Origin: CAIQJJ01 sp964606085
Lineage (GTDB): Bacteria; Chloroflexota; Anaerolineae; Anaerolineales; UBA4823
DNA: 26,795 bases
Assembly (NCBI GenBank): GCA_964606085.1
Contig: CAZSFD010000072.1
Coordinates: forward strand, 1-26,795
Reading direction: 5' to 3'
Every line of letters begins with the position of its first letter. Position 1 is the first letter of the stretch. The translations under genes and the position numbers were made by a program. The notes under the pieces are model-generated. The model was given only the letters and a program-made list of their open reading frames with translations, was not told the DNA's origin and did no database searches. Of the stretch, positions 1 to 8,370 are shown in pieces.

Positions 1-54
1 TCAGAGGCCCATTGATTACCACCCCACTTGCCTTTGTCTTAGCTTGATGCCTAT

Positions 55-69
55 GCGGGGCAACCCCGC
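55..69. repeat. Short GC-rich palindrome behind the metal-binding lipoprotein gene
   Basis: GCGGGG-CAA-CCCCGC is a perfect 6-bp stem with a 3-base loop. It lies just downstream of the stop codon of the minus-strand lipoprotein gene. There is no T-run, so it is not a classical intrinsic terminator. It could stabilise the mRNA 3' end or be a dispersed palindromic repeat, which often has this GGGGCGGGG-type core. The rest of bases 1-71 shows no gene. Confidence 0.45.
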
Positions 70-71
70 CC

Positions 72-962
72 CTACTTGAGCGCCTGCGTCATCAGGCGCA
101 CGTTCAACTTCATCATCTCGATATAGGTGGGGGCGGGTTCGCCGGGCAGGGTGAGCGAATGCAGGTACAGGCCCGTCACCACCTGCACGCCGGTCTCTGC
201 CGCAATCTGTTCGGCGTAAGCCGGGTTATCGCCCACTTCGAGAAAAATAGCTTTCACCTGGCGCTGGCGGATGGTTTCGATCAGTGCCGACAGGTGCTGC
301 TCGCTGGGAACGCCGTTGTTGCTGATGGAGGGCAAAATCGTGCCAACCACCTCGAAGCCATAACGTTCGGCAAAATAGCCCAGGCTTTCGTGCTGGGTCA
401 CCAGCAGGCGGTTTTGCGGGGAAATTTTCGCCACTTCGCCTTCGATCCAGGCATTGAGTTGGGTCAACAGTACCACATAGATATTGCCGGCGCGGGTGTA
501 ATCGGCCTCATTCTGCGGGTCTATGGCGATAAACTCGTCACGCAGATGTTCCGTGTATTGGATCATCAGCAGCGGGTCGAGCCAGAAGTGCGGATCGAAC
601 GCGCCGCTGGGGTCAGCGCGCCCGGAAATTCCCTGCGAGGCGGTCAGCACCAGGTGGCTGCCGCCAGCATCTTTCAGCGTTTGCGCCAGCCATGCTTCCA
701 TATTGCCGCCATGAACGACGATCACGCCGCTGCGGGCGATGCGCCCCAGGTCTTCGGCAGAGGGTTGGAAGTTATGCGGGTCTGTGCCGTGCGACATCAG
801 CACCTCCACGGGAAAGTGTTCCCCGGCGATGCGCTGGACAACTTCGCCCAGGATAGCATCCACAGCAAGCACCGTAGAACCTGTCGCCGGTTTGGCTGAA
901 CTGGCTGGTTGGCAGGCGCTCAAGAAAATGAACAGAAAGCAGAGAAGCAAGTTTTTTTTCAT
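72..962 (-). CDS. Metal (Zn/Mn) ABC transporter substrate-binding lipoprotein, ZnuA/TroA family
   Basis: This is a 296-aa cluster A-I solute-binding protein that captures a divalent metal outside the membrane and passes it to an ABC permease. Residues 1-17 form a lipoprotein signal with lipobox LSAC, so Cys17 should be lipidated. Ligand motifs are visible at His63 (DPHNF), His125 (DPHFWLDP) and His191 (TQHESLGYF). Near the C-terminus LHSL places His268 where Mn-type members such as PsaA have Asp (TDSI). This alignment is from memory; a four-His site would fit zinc better than manganese. The start is supported by AAGGAAAA about 9 bases upstream. A good sigma70-type promoter lies further up (1018-1045). 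The usual permease and ATPase partners are not in the window and may lie beyond the left edge. The family is clear; the metal is not. Confidence 0.9.
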   Translation of the reverse strand: MKKNLLLCFLFIFLSACQPASSAKPATGSTVLAVDAILGEVVQRIAGEHFPVEVLMSHGTDPHNFQPSAEDLGRIARSGVIVVHGGNMEAWLAQTLKDAGGSHLVLTASQGISGRADPSGAFDPHFWLDPLLMIQYTEHLRDEFIAIDPQNEADYTRAGNIYVVLLTQLNAWIEGEVAKISPQNRLLVTQHESLGYFAERYGFEVVGTILPSISNNGVPSEQHLSALIETIRQRQVKAIFLEVGDNPAYAEQIAAETGVQVVTGLYLHSLTLPGEPAPTYIEMMKLNVRLMTQALK

Positions 963-1017
963 CGCGTTTTCCTTGTGGGGGCCTCAACATTGCACGGCCA
1001 CGAAAAAGATTGTCATC

Positions 1018-1045
1018 ATTGTATAGCGTCAGGTTGGGTTGTCAA
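1018..1045 (-). promoter_or_regulatory. Sigma70-type promoter of the metal-binding lipoprotein gene
   Basis: Read on the minus strand, TTGACA (1045-1040) is followed by a 16-bp spacer and TACAAT (1023-1018). This predicts a 5' UTR of about 50 bases. ATTGT occurs twice with a 9-bp period (1009-1013 and 1018-1022), overlapping the -10. It could be an operator for a metal-responsive repressor, but no Zur or MntR consensus is recognisable. Confidence 0.65.
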
Positions 1046-1080
1046 GCGCAGGCAACCCGATTTCGCACGCTTGCCCGGCA

Positions 1081-1099
1081 TGTTACAATGCGCCCCATG
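1081..1099 (+). promoter_or_regulatory. Extended -10 element placed for a leaderless transcript
   Basis: TGT-TACAAT (1081-1089) is an extended -10 (TGn plus hexamer). It is followed by 7 bases and then the ATG at 1097. A weak -35 (TTCGCA, 1062-1067) lies 16 bp upstream. No Shine-Dalgarno sequence precedes the ATG, so transcription probably starts at or next to the start codon. This placement decides the start of the C39-like gene: the in-frame ATG at 1088 lies inside the -10 itself. Confidence 0.5.
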
Positions 1100-2356
1100 T
1101 TCGCCAAAAAACGTTTCTTGCAAATTTTCTTACTGGTAGGCGTTTTGGCCGTGGGCCTGGTGATGCTGGCGGCGCAGATTCCTGACCTGCAAGCCCGCCT
1201 GGTCTGGCAGCGGGAGCGGCTGCTGGCCTATGGGCGCGGCGTTGTCCAGCCCGTTCAGCCGATGCCCACGCCCTTGCCACAACCAAGCGCCACGCTTCCG
1301 GCGGCCACCAACCCCGCCACGCTTTCGCCAACCCCGGTCACGCCCACGGCCACGCAGCCCGGCCCCACGGCCACGCCGCTGCCATCGGCCACGCCTTTGC
1401 CGGCGGCGGTATCGCTGCCATCACCCGCCTGGGAGAAACAAGATATCAACAACTGCGGCCCGGCGGCGTTGACCATGCTGCTGCGTATGGCCGGCTGGCA
1501 GGGCGATCAGTTTGCCATTTCTGATGTGATTAAACCGGTGCGCGAAGACCGCAACGTCAACCCTGAAGAAATGGTCTATTGGGTGCGCAACTATGCCGGC
1601 TGGCTGAACGCCGAATTTCGGGTAGGCGGCGACCTGGTGCTGCTCAAACGTCTGCTGGCGGCTGGTTTTCCGGTGATGATCGAGGAGAGTTTCTACTTCG
1701 AGGAGCCCTACTGGCCCAACGATGACCTGTGGGCGGCGCACTACCAGGTGCTAACCGGCTACGACGACGCCTCGCAAACCTTTACCGGGCAAGATAGCTT
1801 CCACGGCCCCGATCAGCGCATTCCCTACGCCACATTGGATGAAAACTGGCGCATTTTCAACCGCGTCTTTCTCCTGGTCTATTTGCCAACCCAGGAGGAA
1901 ACCGTCAAAACCATCCTGGGGACTTTATGGGATATGGACGCCAGCCGCCAACACGCCCTGGCGGTTGCCCAGGCCGAAACCGAGCAAAACCCCCAGGATG
2001 CCTACGCCTGGTTCAACCTGGGCAGCAACCAGGTCTATTTCGAGCAATATGGCGCAGCCGCCCGCGCGTATGACGAAGCCCGCCAATTCGGCCTGCCCCA
2101 ACGGATGCTGCGCTACCAGTTTGGGCCGTTCTTCGCCTACTTCCACGCCTTTCGCAATGAGGACCTGTTGGCCCTGGCCGATTATGCCCTGCAACGCACG
2201 CCCAACAGCGAAGAAGCCCTGCTCTGGCGCGGCTGGGGGCGCTACCGTTCTGGCGACACAGCCAACGCCCGCCAGGATTGGCAAGATGCCTTGCAAGCCA
2301 ACCCCAATTTCTTCGATGCCCAATACGCCCTCGATTACCTCCAGGCTAACCCCTGA
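1097..2356 (+). CDS. Membrane-anchored C39-like peptidase domain with C-terminal TPRs
   Basis: A 419-aa protein. Order of parts: a hydrophobic anchor at about residues 8-26; a Pro/Thr/Ala-rich low-complexity linker at about 55-110; a C39-like (papain-fold) domain at about 112-265; and TPR-like helices from about 280 to the end. The domain shows the catalytic Cys120 in NNCGPAAL and His215 in AHYQVLTGYDD. These match the peptidase C39_2 family, whose substrates are mostly unknown. There is no transporter domain as in bacteriocin exporters, so this is a surface-tethered enzyme or Cys-protease-like binding module. An in-frame TTG at 1010 would extend the protein, but that extension has no Shine-Dalgarno and crosses the promoter. 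I prefer ATG 1097. The gene is divergent from the metal-binding lipoprotein gene, and no operon partner is evident. Confidence 0.8.
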   Translation: MFAKKRFLQIFLLVGVLAVGLVMLAAQIPDLQARLVWQRERLLAYGRGVVQPVQPMPTPLPQPSATLPAATNPATLSPTPVTPTATQPGPTATPLPSATPLPAAVSLPSPAWEKQDINNCGPAALTMLLRMAGWQGDQFAISDVIKPVREDRNVNPEEMVYWVRNYAGWLNAEFRVGGDLVLLKRLLAAGFPVMIEESFYFEEPYWPNDDLWAAHYQVLTGYDDASQTFTGQDSFHGPDQRIPYATLDENWRIFNRVFLLVYLPTQEETVKTILGTLWDMDASRQHALAVAQAETEQNPQDAYAWFNLGSNQVYFEQYGAAARAYDEARQFGLPQRMLRYQFGPFFAYFHAFRNEDLLALADYALQRTPNSEEALLWRGWGRYRSGDTANARQDWQDALQANPNFFDAQYALDYLQANP

Positions 2357-2380
2357 TGTGCAGGGGCGGATGGATGCGTG

Positions 2381-2419
2381 TTGTCAAGACGCCCGCTCTA
2401 AGCTAGAATTTGGCTCGTG
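2381..2419 (+). promoter_or_regulatory. holB promoter, probably giving a leaderless mRNA
   Basis: TTGTCA (2381-2386), an exact 17-bp spacer, TAGAAT (2404-2409), then 7 bases to the GTG start codon at 2417. No Shine-Dalgarno is present. The -35/-10 pair is good, and its position predicts a transcript that starts at the start codon. Confidence 0.65.
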
Positions 2420-3457
2420 AACAAACAAGACTCTTCCTGGAATATGCTCGGCCACACGTGGGCGGTAAACCTGTTACGCCAACACGTGGCCCACGAACGG
2501 CTGCGCCATGCCTACCTGTTCGCCGGGCCGCAAGGCGTGGGACGCCGCACACTGGCAATCCGCCTGGCGCAGGCCATCAACTGCACCCAGCCGCCCACGC
2601 CGGGCGACCCTTGCCTGGCCTGCCGCACCTGCACCCAAATCGAGCAGATGCAGCACAGCGATCTGGCCGTCGTGCAAGCCGAACACATCGGCGGCACTCT
2701 CAAAGTAGATCAGGTGCGCGAATTGCAACACAGCCTGGCGCTGGCCCCCTACCAGGCCCGGCAGCGCGTGGCGCTGCTGCTGCGCTTCGAGGAGGCCAAC
2801 CTCAACGCGGCCAATGCGCTGCTCAAAACGCTCGAAGAGCCGCCCGGCCAGGCCATCCTGCTCTTAACCGCTTCCGACGCCGAAAGCCTGCTGCCCACCA
2901 TCGTCTCGCGCTGCGAGGTGTTGCGCCTGCGCCCGTTGCCACTGGATGAAACCGCCCGCGGTTTGCAAGAACGCTGGCAGGTGGATGAGAAGCAGGCGCA
3001 TACGCTGGCGCACCTGGCGGGCGGGCGGCCAGGCTATGCCATCGGCTTGCACCAACAACCCGAACGCCTGGAACAGCGCCAGGCATGGCTGGAAACGCTT
3101 TACGAGATTTTGCCAGGCTCGCGCGCCCAGCGTTTTGCGTTGGCCGATGACCTGACGAAAAACAAAGAACACACCAAAGAACGCGTGCGCCAGATGCTTA
3201 ACACCTGGCTCTCGCTGTGGCGTGATGTGATGTTGGCGACCGCCCAGGCAGCCGCCCCGCTGCTCAACATCGATCAAACCAACACCATTCATGCCATTGC
3301 CGCAGCCATCGCCCTGGAACAAGCGCACCAGGTCATCGCCAACCTGGAAAAGACCCTGGCCCTGCTGGAGCATAACGTCAACACACGCCTGGCGCTGGAA
3401 GTGCTGCTGCTCGACCTGCCACACATCCGTCTGCCGGCGCTTGAAATCGGCGACTGA
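2417..3457 (+). CDS. holB: DNA polymerase III subunit delta' (clamp-loader subunit)
   Basis: A 346-aa AAA+ clamp-loader protein that, with delta and tau/gamma, opens and loads the beta sliding clamp. Residues 37-45 (GPQGVGRRT) are a P-loop with Arg replacing the usual Lys, consistent with delta' not hydrolysing ATP. A zinc module follows with Cys56, Cys66, Cys69 and Cys72. NALLKTLEEPP and the VSRCEVLRL stretch, which contains the family SRC motif, are both present. The length is normal (about 330 aa). The GTG start is preferred because a -10 box sits 7 bases upstream and nothing in frame fits better. The gene has its own promoter and ends about 90 bases before the next gene. Confidence 0.92.
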   Translation: MNKQDSSWNMLGHTWAVNLLRQHVAHERLRHAYLFAGPQGVGRRTLAIRLAQAINCTQPPTPGDPCLACRTCTQIEQMQHSDLAVVQAEHIGGTLKVDQVRELQHSLALAPYQARQRVALLLRFEEANLNAANALLKTLEEPPGQAILLLTASDAESLLPTIVSRCEVLRLRPLPLDETARGLQERWQVDEKQAHTLAHLAGGRPGYAIGLHQQPERLEQRQAWLETLYEILPGSRAQRFALADDLTKNKEHTKERVRQMLNTWLSLWRDVMLATAQAAAPLLNIDQTNTIHAIAAAIALEQAHQVIANLEKTLALLEHNVNTRLALEVLLLDLPHIRLPALEIGD

Positions 3458-3497
3458 AACAGCCCCAAACCTGTTGCCCCGGCGTCGGTTGAAACTA

Positions 3498-3506
3498 TGC
3501 TATACT
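3498..3506 (+). promoter_or_regulatory. Extended -10 promoter for the first GAF kinase gene
   Basis: TGC-TATACT is a strong extended -10. The nearest -35-like sequence (TTGCCC, 3474-3479) is 21 bp away, too far to be helpful, as is common for extended -10 promoters. It predicts a 5' UTR of about 35 bases before the ATG at 3548 and may drive the whole run to 10796. Confidence 0.5.
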
Positions 3507-3547
3507 CAAACCACATTGGTTGATTTCCAGGGAAACCTCTTCGACGT

Positions 3548-5674
3548 ATGACAGCAACTTCTGAAAAGCGAGTTACCGGCAGTCTGATGCCCAACGAAGC
3601 CACACGCGCCTCGCTGGAGTTGCTGTATCATGTCAGCCGCGAACTGACCACCGCCCTCGACCTGAACACCGTTTTGCGGCGCGTGTTGTTCCTTTCGATG
3701 CGCAATGTGGGGGCAATTACCGGCAGCATCGTCGTCCTCGATGACAACGGCCAACCGATTGATTCAGCCATGATCACCGGCGATGTGGTTCACTCACACG
3801 CCACCCAGCGCCTGCGCGACACCCTGGATCGCGGGTTAGCCGGTTGGGTGGCGCGCCATCAAAAAGCTGCGCTCATCCAAGATACCAGCCAGGATGAACG
3901 CTGGGTGCAACGCTTTTACGATGGGCAAATTTTGAGCGAGCAAAAATCAGCCGTCAGCGCCCCGCTGCTGGTGCGCGACAAGCTGGTTGGAGTGCTGACC
4001 CTCGTCCACCCTGAAGCCAATTTCTTCACCGAAGAACACCTGGCGCTGATCCAGGCCATTGCCGGGCAAGCCGGCATTGCCGTACTCAACGCCCGCCTGT
4101 ATGCCGAGAGCAAACACCAGGCGCAGTTGATGACCGCGCTGGCCGAGAGCGCCGCCGCCATCACGGCCACGGTCAAGCTCGAAGAAGTGCTGAAGCGCAT
4201 CCTTGAGCAGATCAACTATGTGCTGCACGTGGAGGCAGTTTCGGTCGCGCTGATTTCGCCGCAGCAGCACGATCTGGTGTTCCGCGCCGCCATCGGCTGG
4301 AAAACACCGCTGGCTGAAAACCACCTGAAATTTGGGCAAAGTGTGGCCGGGTGGGTGGCGCTCGATTCGCACGGGGTGGTCATTCAGAATATCGAAGCCG
4401 ACCCGCGCTTCGATGCCGAGATCAACCTGCGCACAGGCCTGCGCACCCGCGCCATTGCCTGCGTACCGGTGCGCGACAACGACCAGGTGATTGGCATTAT
4501 TGAGGCAATCAACCCCACCGAAGGACAATTCGGCCCAGATGCGCTGCTCGTGCTGACCGGCATCGGCAGCCTGGCTGGCACGGCCATTCGCCACGCCCAA
4601 TTATTCGAACGCCTGCAGGCAGCCAACCAGAGCTACCGTGAGTTGTTCGATGACAGCATTGACCCCATCCTGCTCACCAATGAGCAGGGCAGCATCTTCG
4701 ACGCCAACCGGCGGGCCGTGGCGATTACCAATTACAATCGCGAAACCCTGCTGGGCATGAGCATTTTCCAGCTTCATCAAATTGATGATGACCAGATTGG
4801 GATACACTTCGAGAAACTCGTTTCAGGCGAGACAGTCTCCTACGAATCGATTTTGCGTACCCGCAGCAAGCACGATGTCCCCGTCCAGGTCTATGTGCGC
4901 CGGGCCATGCTGGAAGGCATGCCGCTGATTCAATGGATGCTGCGCGACATCACCGAACGCAAAAACCTCGACACCCTGCGCGAAGACCTGATCGCCATGA
5001 TCTACCACGATCTGCGCGCCCCGCTGGCGAATGTCGTTTCGAGCCTGGACGTGCTGGAGACGATGCTGGCTAACACCGAATATAAAGAATTACAATCGCT
5101 GCTCAATATCGCCATGCGTTCCACCGAACGCATCCAACGCCTGACCAATTCCCTGCTCGACATCAAGCGCCTCGAAGCCGGCCAGCCCCTGGGCGACCGC
5201 CTGCCCGTCAACCCGCTCGAACTGATCCACGATGCTTACGAAGCCACGGCACCGGTCGCGCGCAATAAGCAGCAACAGATCGAAGATACCACCGGCAGAA
5301 TCTTGCCGATGGTGCTGGCCGATGCCGATATGCTCCGCCGGGTGCTGATCAACCTGATCGAAAACGCCATCAAATACACGCCCACAGGCGGCACCATTCG
5401 CGTTGGCGCAGACAGCGACTCGACCTGGGTGACGATTTGGGTTGAAGATACCGGCCCAGGCATTCCCGCTTCGGAGCATGAACGCATTTTCGATAAATTC
5501 ACCCGCCTGACCAACACGGAAAACGCCAAAGGCCTGGGGCTGGGGTTGGCCTATTGCCGCCTGGCCGTCCAGGGACACGGCGGGCGCATCTGGGTCGAAA
5601 GTGAACCTGGGCAGGGGGCGCGCTTCAAATTTAACTTGCCAGTGATCAGCAATCTGGTCGAAATCCCTACTTAA
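3548..5674 (+). CDS. Cytoplasmic sensor histidine kinase, GAF-GAF-PAS-HisKA-HATPase
   Basis: A 708-aa kinase without membrane segments. Order: GAF at about residues 20-180, GAF at about 200-350, PAS at about 360-475, HisKA at about 480-550 with phospho-acceptor His487 in YHDLRAPL, and HATPase_c at about 590-700. The HATPase has an N-box (NLIENAIKY), G1 (DTGPGIP) and G2 (GLGLGLAYCRL). The GAF/PAS domains should sense a cytoplasmic ligand or redox state; neither shows an obvious heme or bilin cysteine signature that I can name. No response regulator is adjacent, so the kinase is orphan in this window. It is followed closely by the metallo-beta-lactamase-like gene (12-base gap), which suggests cotranscription. 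Confidence 0.9.
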   Translation: MTATSEKRVTGSLMPNEATRASLELLYHVSRELTTALDLNTVLRRVLFLSMRNVGAITGSIVVLDDNGQPIDSAMITGDVVHSHATQRLRDTLDRGLAGWVARHQKAALIQDTSQDERWVQRFYDGQILSEQKSAVSAPLLVRDKLVGVLTLVHPEANFFTEEHLALIQAIAGQAGIAVLNARLYAESKHQAQLMTALAESAAAITATVKLEEVLKRILEQINYVLHVEAVSVALISPQQHDLVFRAAIGWKTPLAENHLKFGQSVAGWVALDSHGVVIQNIEADPRFDAEINLRTGLRTRAIACVPVRDNDQVIGIIEAINPTEGQFGPDALLVLTGIGSLAGTAIRHAQLFERLQAANQSYRELFDDSIDPILLTNEQGSIFDANRRAVAITNYNRETLLGMSIFQLHQIDDDQIGIHFEKLVSGETVSYESILRTRSKHDVPVQVYVRRAMLEGMPLIQWMLRDITERKNLDTLREDLIAMIYHDLRAPLANVVSSLDVLETMLANTEYKELQSLLNIAMRSTERIQRLTNSLLDIKRLEAGQPLGDRLPVNPLELIHDAYEATAPVARNKQQQIEDTTGRILPMVLADADMLRRVLINLIENAIKYTPTGGTIRVGADSDSTWVTIWVEDTGPGIPASEHERIFDKFTRLTNTENAKGLGLGLAYCRLAVQGHGGRIWVESEPGQGARFKFNLPVISNLVEIPT

Positions 5675-5686
5675 TTTTTTATTTGG

Positions 5687-6550
5687 ATGACTATGCAACA
5701 AATCTCGCGTGGAATTTACTATCAAAACGACTATCCTGGCGTCACGCTTGGGGCGTTGATCTTGCCCCAGGGGACTTTGCTGGTGGATGCCCCCCTGCGG
5801 GCCGAAGACGCCCGCTCGTGGCGCAATGTCTTGTTCAGCCTGGGCAGCAGTTCGCGCCGACTGCTGGTCAACCTGGATTCGCACACCGACCGCACCCTGG
5901 GCGCGCGGGCCATGGAATGCACCATCGTGGCGCACCAAAAAACAGCCCAGGTTTTTCGCGGCCGACCGTCGGTTTTCAAAGGTCAAAACGCCGAAAGCGG
6001 CTCCGAATGGGAAACGCAAAACGAAGCCGTCGGCACCCGTTGGGCCTCGCCCGACATCACCTTTTCCGAGAGCATCAGCCTGCATTGGGGCAAGGTAGAT
6101 GTGCTGATCGAACATCACCCTGGCCCGGCAGCCGGGGCGGTATGGGTGAGCGTGCCAGAAGAAAAGATCGTCTTCGTCGGCGATGCGGTTGTATCGAACC
6201 AGCCGCCCTTCCTGGCCAGCGCCGACATTCCCCACTGGCTCCAAACGCTTGACCTGCTGATCGAAAAGCATAGCACTGACACCATTATCAGCGGGCGCGG
6301 CGGGCCGGTGCCATTTAGCGACGTTCACAAGCAAAAGCAGCATTTACAACACGTGCAAAAGGCCCTCGAAAGCCTGCTGACCGAAAACGCTCACCTCGAT
6401 GCCACGGATAAACTCATTCCCGAATTACTCAGCGATTTCAAATTCCCGGCGCACCTGCGCGAGCAATACACCCAACGCCTGCGCCACGGCCTGATGCAAT
6501 ACTTCGAGAATTACCCCACCAGCGTGGCCGAATCAACCGAAGGGGGATGA
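5687..6550 (+). CDS. Metallo-beta-lactamase-fold protein with eroded metal site
   Basis: A 287-aa protein with the overall MBL-fold pattern: an N-terminal beta strand series ending in LLVDAP, the motif-2 position, a motif-3 position in EHHPGPAAG, FVGDAVV and a late ISGRGGPV. The zinc ligands are largely lost. The HxHxDH motif reads D64-S-H66-T-D68-R69, so the first and last His are Asp and Arg. The late GHG is GRG (Arg204). His66, Asp68, His143/144 and Asp166 remain. It may bind one metal, use another chemistry, or be a non-catalytic sensor. It lies 12 bases after the GAF kinase stop and one base before the asparaginase start, so a functional link to the kinase is possible. The fold assignment is by motif order; the substrate is unknown. 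Confidence 0.65.
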   Translation: MTMQQISRGIYYQNDYPGVTLGALILPQGTLLVDAPLRAEDARSWRNVLFSLGSSSRRLLVNLDSHTDRTLGARAMECTIVAHQKTAQVFRGRPSVFKGQNAESGSEWETQNEAVGTRWASPDITFSESISLHWGKVDVLIEHHPGPAAGAVWVSVPEEKIVFVGDAVVSNQPPFLASADIPHWLQTLDLLIEKHSTDTIISGRGGPVPFSDVHKQKQHLQHVQKALESLLTENAHLDATDKLIPELLSDFKFPAHLREQYTQRLRHGLMQYFENYPTSVAESTEGG

Positions 6551-6551
6551 A

Positions 6552-7601
6552 ATGACCTGTTCGGCGGCGCCTCTGTTAGAACTGACCCGCGGCGAAATCG
6601 TCGAATCGATCCATTGCGGCAGCATCGCCATCGTCAACGCCCGCGGAAAACTGGTCGCCTGGCAGGGTGATCCACAACTCGTCACCTACCTGCGTTCATC
6701 GGCCAAACCATTCCAGGCGTTGCCCTTTCTCGAACACGGCGGCCAGGCGGCCTATGGCCTGACGGAGCGCGAAATCGCCCTGATCTGCGCCTCGCACGCT
6801 GGCACCGATGAGCATGTGGCCCTGGCGCGGCAAATTCAGGCCAAAGCCGGCGTGCGGGAAAGCGACCTGCTGTGCGGGGTTCACCCGTCCTATCACCGCC
6901 CCACGGCCCAGGCCATGCGCCAGCGTAACGAAGAACCGACCCCCAACCGCCACAATTGCTCTGGCAAACACACCGGCATGGTGGCTCACGCCCGTTTGCA
7001 CGGCTACGATTACAGCGACTACATCAACCCTGCCCACCCTTTGCAGCGCGAAATTTTACAAGCCTTCGCCGAAATGTGCGCTATCGCACCCCAACAAGTG
7101 CAGATCGGCATTGATGGGTGTTCAGCGCCCAACTTTGCCATCCCCTTGCGCCACGCGGCCCTGGGTGTAGCCCGCCTGTTACAGCCCGACGACGTGCCGG
7201 CCCCGCGCGCCGAACAATGCCGCCAGATTGTCTCAGCCATGACCGGCAACCCCGATATGGTCGGCGGCCCCGATAGCTTCGATACCCACCTGATGCAAGC
7301 CACCGGCGGGCGCATCCTCGCCAAAGGCGGCGCAGAAGGCTATCTCATCCTCGGCGTTCCACAAGGCGGATATGCCGATAACGGCCCGGCGCTGGGCATC
7401 GCCATCAAAATCGCGGATGGTGATGGACGCGGCAGTGTCCGCCCGGCAGTGGCGTTGGAAATTTTACGCCAGATCGAGGCCATTTCATCAGCCGAGCTAA
7501 CCGCCCTGGCCCAATATGGGCCGCGCTTCGATCTGTTCAACTGGCGCAAGTTGCGGGTGGGTGAAGCAAGAGCATGTTTTGAATTGCAAGTGGCAAGTTA
7601 A
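6552..7601 (+). CDS. L-asparaginase II family amidohydrolase
   Basis: A 349-aa protein of the Asparaginase_II family (Rhizobium etli ReAII type). It is unrelated to the E. coli AnsA/AnsB fold and hydrolyses L-asparagine to aspartate and ammonia. The active-site residues are present with conserved spacing: Ser49-x-x-Lys52 (RSSAKPFQ), Cys136-x-x-Lys139 (NCSGKHTG) and Cys190 (DGCSAPNF). In ReAII the matching residues are, from memory, S48/K51, C135/K138 and C189. ICASHAGTDEH is also typical. GGGGGAT precedes the start by a few bases and acts as Shine-Dalgarno. The last residues (LQVAS) are encoded by a low-complexity heptamer tract (7578-7627), so the natural C-terminus may have been altered by repeat growth. 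Confidence 0.88.
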   Translation: MTCSAAPLLELTRGEIVESIHCGSIAIVNARGKLVAWQGDPQLVTYLRSSAKPFQALPFLEHGGQAAYGLTEREIALICASHAGTDEHVALARQIQAKAGVRESDLLCGVHPSYHRPTAQAMRQRNEEPTPNRHNCSGKHTGMVAHARLHGYDYSDYINPAHPLQREILQAFAEMCAIAPQQVQIGIDGCSAPNFAIPLRHAALGVARLLQPDDVPAPRAEQCRQIVSAMTGNPDMVGGPDSFDTHLMQATGGRILAKGGAEGYLILGVPQGGYADNGPALGIAIKIADGDGRGSVRPAVALEILRQIEAISSAELTALAQYGPRFDLFNWRKLRVGEARACFELQVAS

Positions 7602-7705
7602 GGTTGCAGGTGGCAGGTTGCAAGTCAAAAAACAAGTCGCCAGCCAGAGTCACATGAAGCTATGACCGAAAACCTTCAACCTTCAACTGCCAACTTTCAA
7701 CACGA
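7578..7705. repeat. 7-bp phased low-complexity tract between asparaginase and nth
   Basis: Degenerate heptamers (GGTTGCA, GGTGGCA, GGTTGCA, AGT) fill 7578-7627 and run into the 3' end of the asparaginase gene. A second set, of AACCTTC type, runs through the first codons of nth (about 7670-7702). The same style of tract recurs in other spacers of this window (24418-24440, 24535-24560, 24862-24895). No transposase or CRISPR feature accompanies it. Confidence 0.5.
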
Positions 7706-8366
7706 GAAAGCCCTGCGCGTCCACCAGGAATTGCTCCTGGCCTTCGGTGAGCCACGCTGGCGCAACCCCTTGCCCGCCATAGATGAGTTGGTCTCGACGA
7801 TCCTCTCGCAAAACACCAATGACATCAACCGCGACCGGGCCTTCGAGGCGCTGCGCAAGCGCTTCCCCAACTGGTTAGCCGTGTGCGATGCATCCGCCGA
7901 AGAGGTCATCGAAGCCATTCGCCCGGCGGGCCTGGCCAACCAAAAAGGGCCGCGCATCCAGGAAACATTACGGCAGATCATCGCACTGCGCGGCTCACTG
8001 GATTTATCCTTCTTACAAGACCTCCCACTCGAAGAAGCGCGCGCCTGGCTGTTACAATTCAAGGGCGTTGGCCGCAAAACGGCGGCCATCGTGCTGCTTT
8101 TTTCGCTGGGGCGGCCGGCCTTTCCGGTGGATACGCACATCTACCGGGTCAGCGGGCGGCTCGGTTTGCGCCCCGAAGCGATGAGCGTAGAACAGGCGCA
8201 TGAATACCTCGAAGCGCTTTTCCCGCCAGAGAGCTACTATGCCGCCCACCTCAACCTGATCCGCCTGGGACGCGAAATTTGCGCCGCCCGGCGGCCCTAC
8301 TGCCCGGCCTGCCCGCTCCAACAATGGTGCGCTTATTACGCCACCCTGGTTCAATCGAACGAGTGA
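7662..8366 (+). CDS. nth: Endonuclease III, DNA glycosylase/AP lyase
   Basis: A 234-aa base-excision repair enzyme that removes oxidised pyrimidines and nicks abasic sites. It has the helix-hairpin-helix GVGRKTAA with catalytic Lys139, the catalytic Asp157 in VDTHIYR, and a C-terminal [4Fe-4S] loop with spacing Cys-x6-Cys-x2-Cys-x5-Cys (ICAARRPYCPACPLQQWC). The first 15 or so residues (ENLQPSTANFQ) come from a heptamer-repeat tract and are unlike other family members. The real domain begins near residue 18. ATG 7662 is the only sensible start, but it has no clear Shine-Dalgarno. The gene ends 4 bases before the second kinase gene. Confidence 0.92.
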   Translation: MTENLQPSTANFQHEKALRVHQELLLAFGEPRWRNPLPAIDELVSTILSQNTNDINRDRAFEALRKRFPNWLAVCDASAEEVIEAIRPAGLANQKGPRIQETLRQIIALRGSLDLSFLQDLPLEEARAWLLQFKGVGRKTAAIVLLFSLGRPAFPVDTHIYRVSGRLGLRPEAMSVEQAHEYLEALFPPESYYAAHLNLIRLGREICAARRPYCPACPLQQWCAYYATLVQSNE

Positions 8367-8370
8367 CACC

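Noticed and set aside
1010..1096. Longer N-terminus of the C39-like protein from TTG 1010
   Set aside because: It would cross the promoter region, has no Shine-Dalgarno, and would place extra residues before a normal membrane anchor. ATG 1097 fits the -10 spacing.
5090..6343. 417-codon minus-strand frame across the kinase and MBL-like genes
   Set aside because: It spans two well-supported plus-strand genes and has no domain or start signal.
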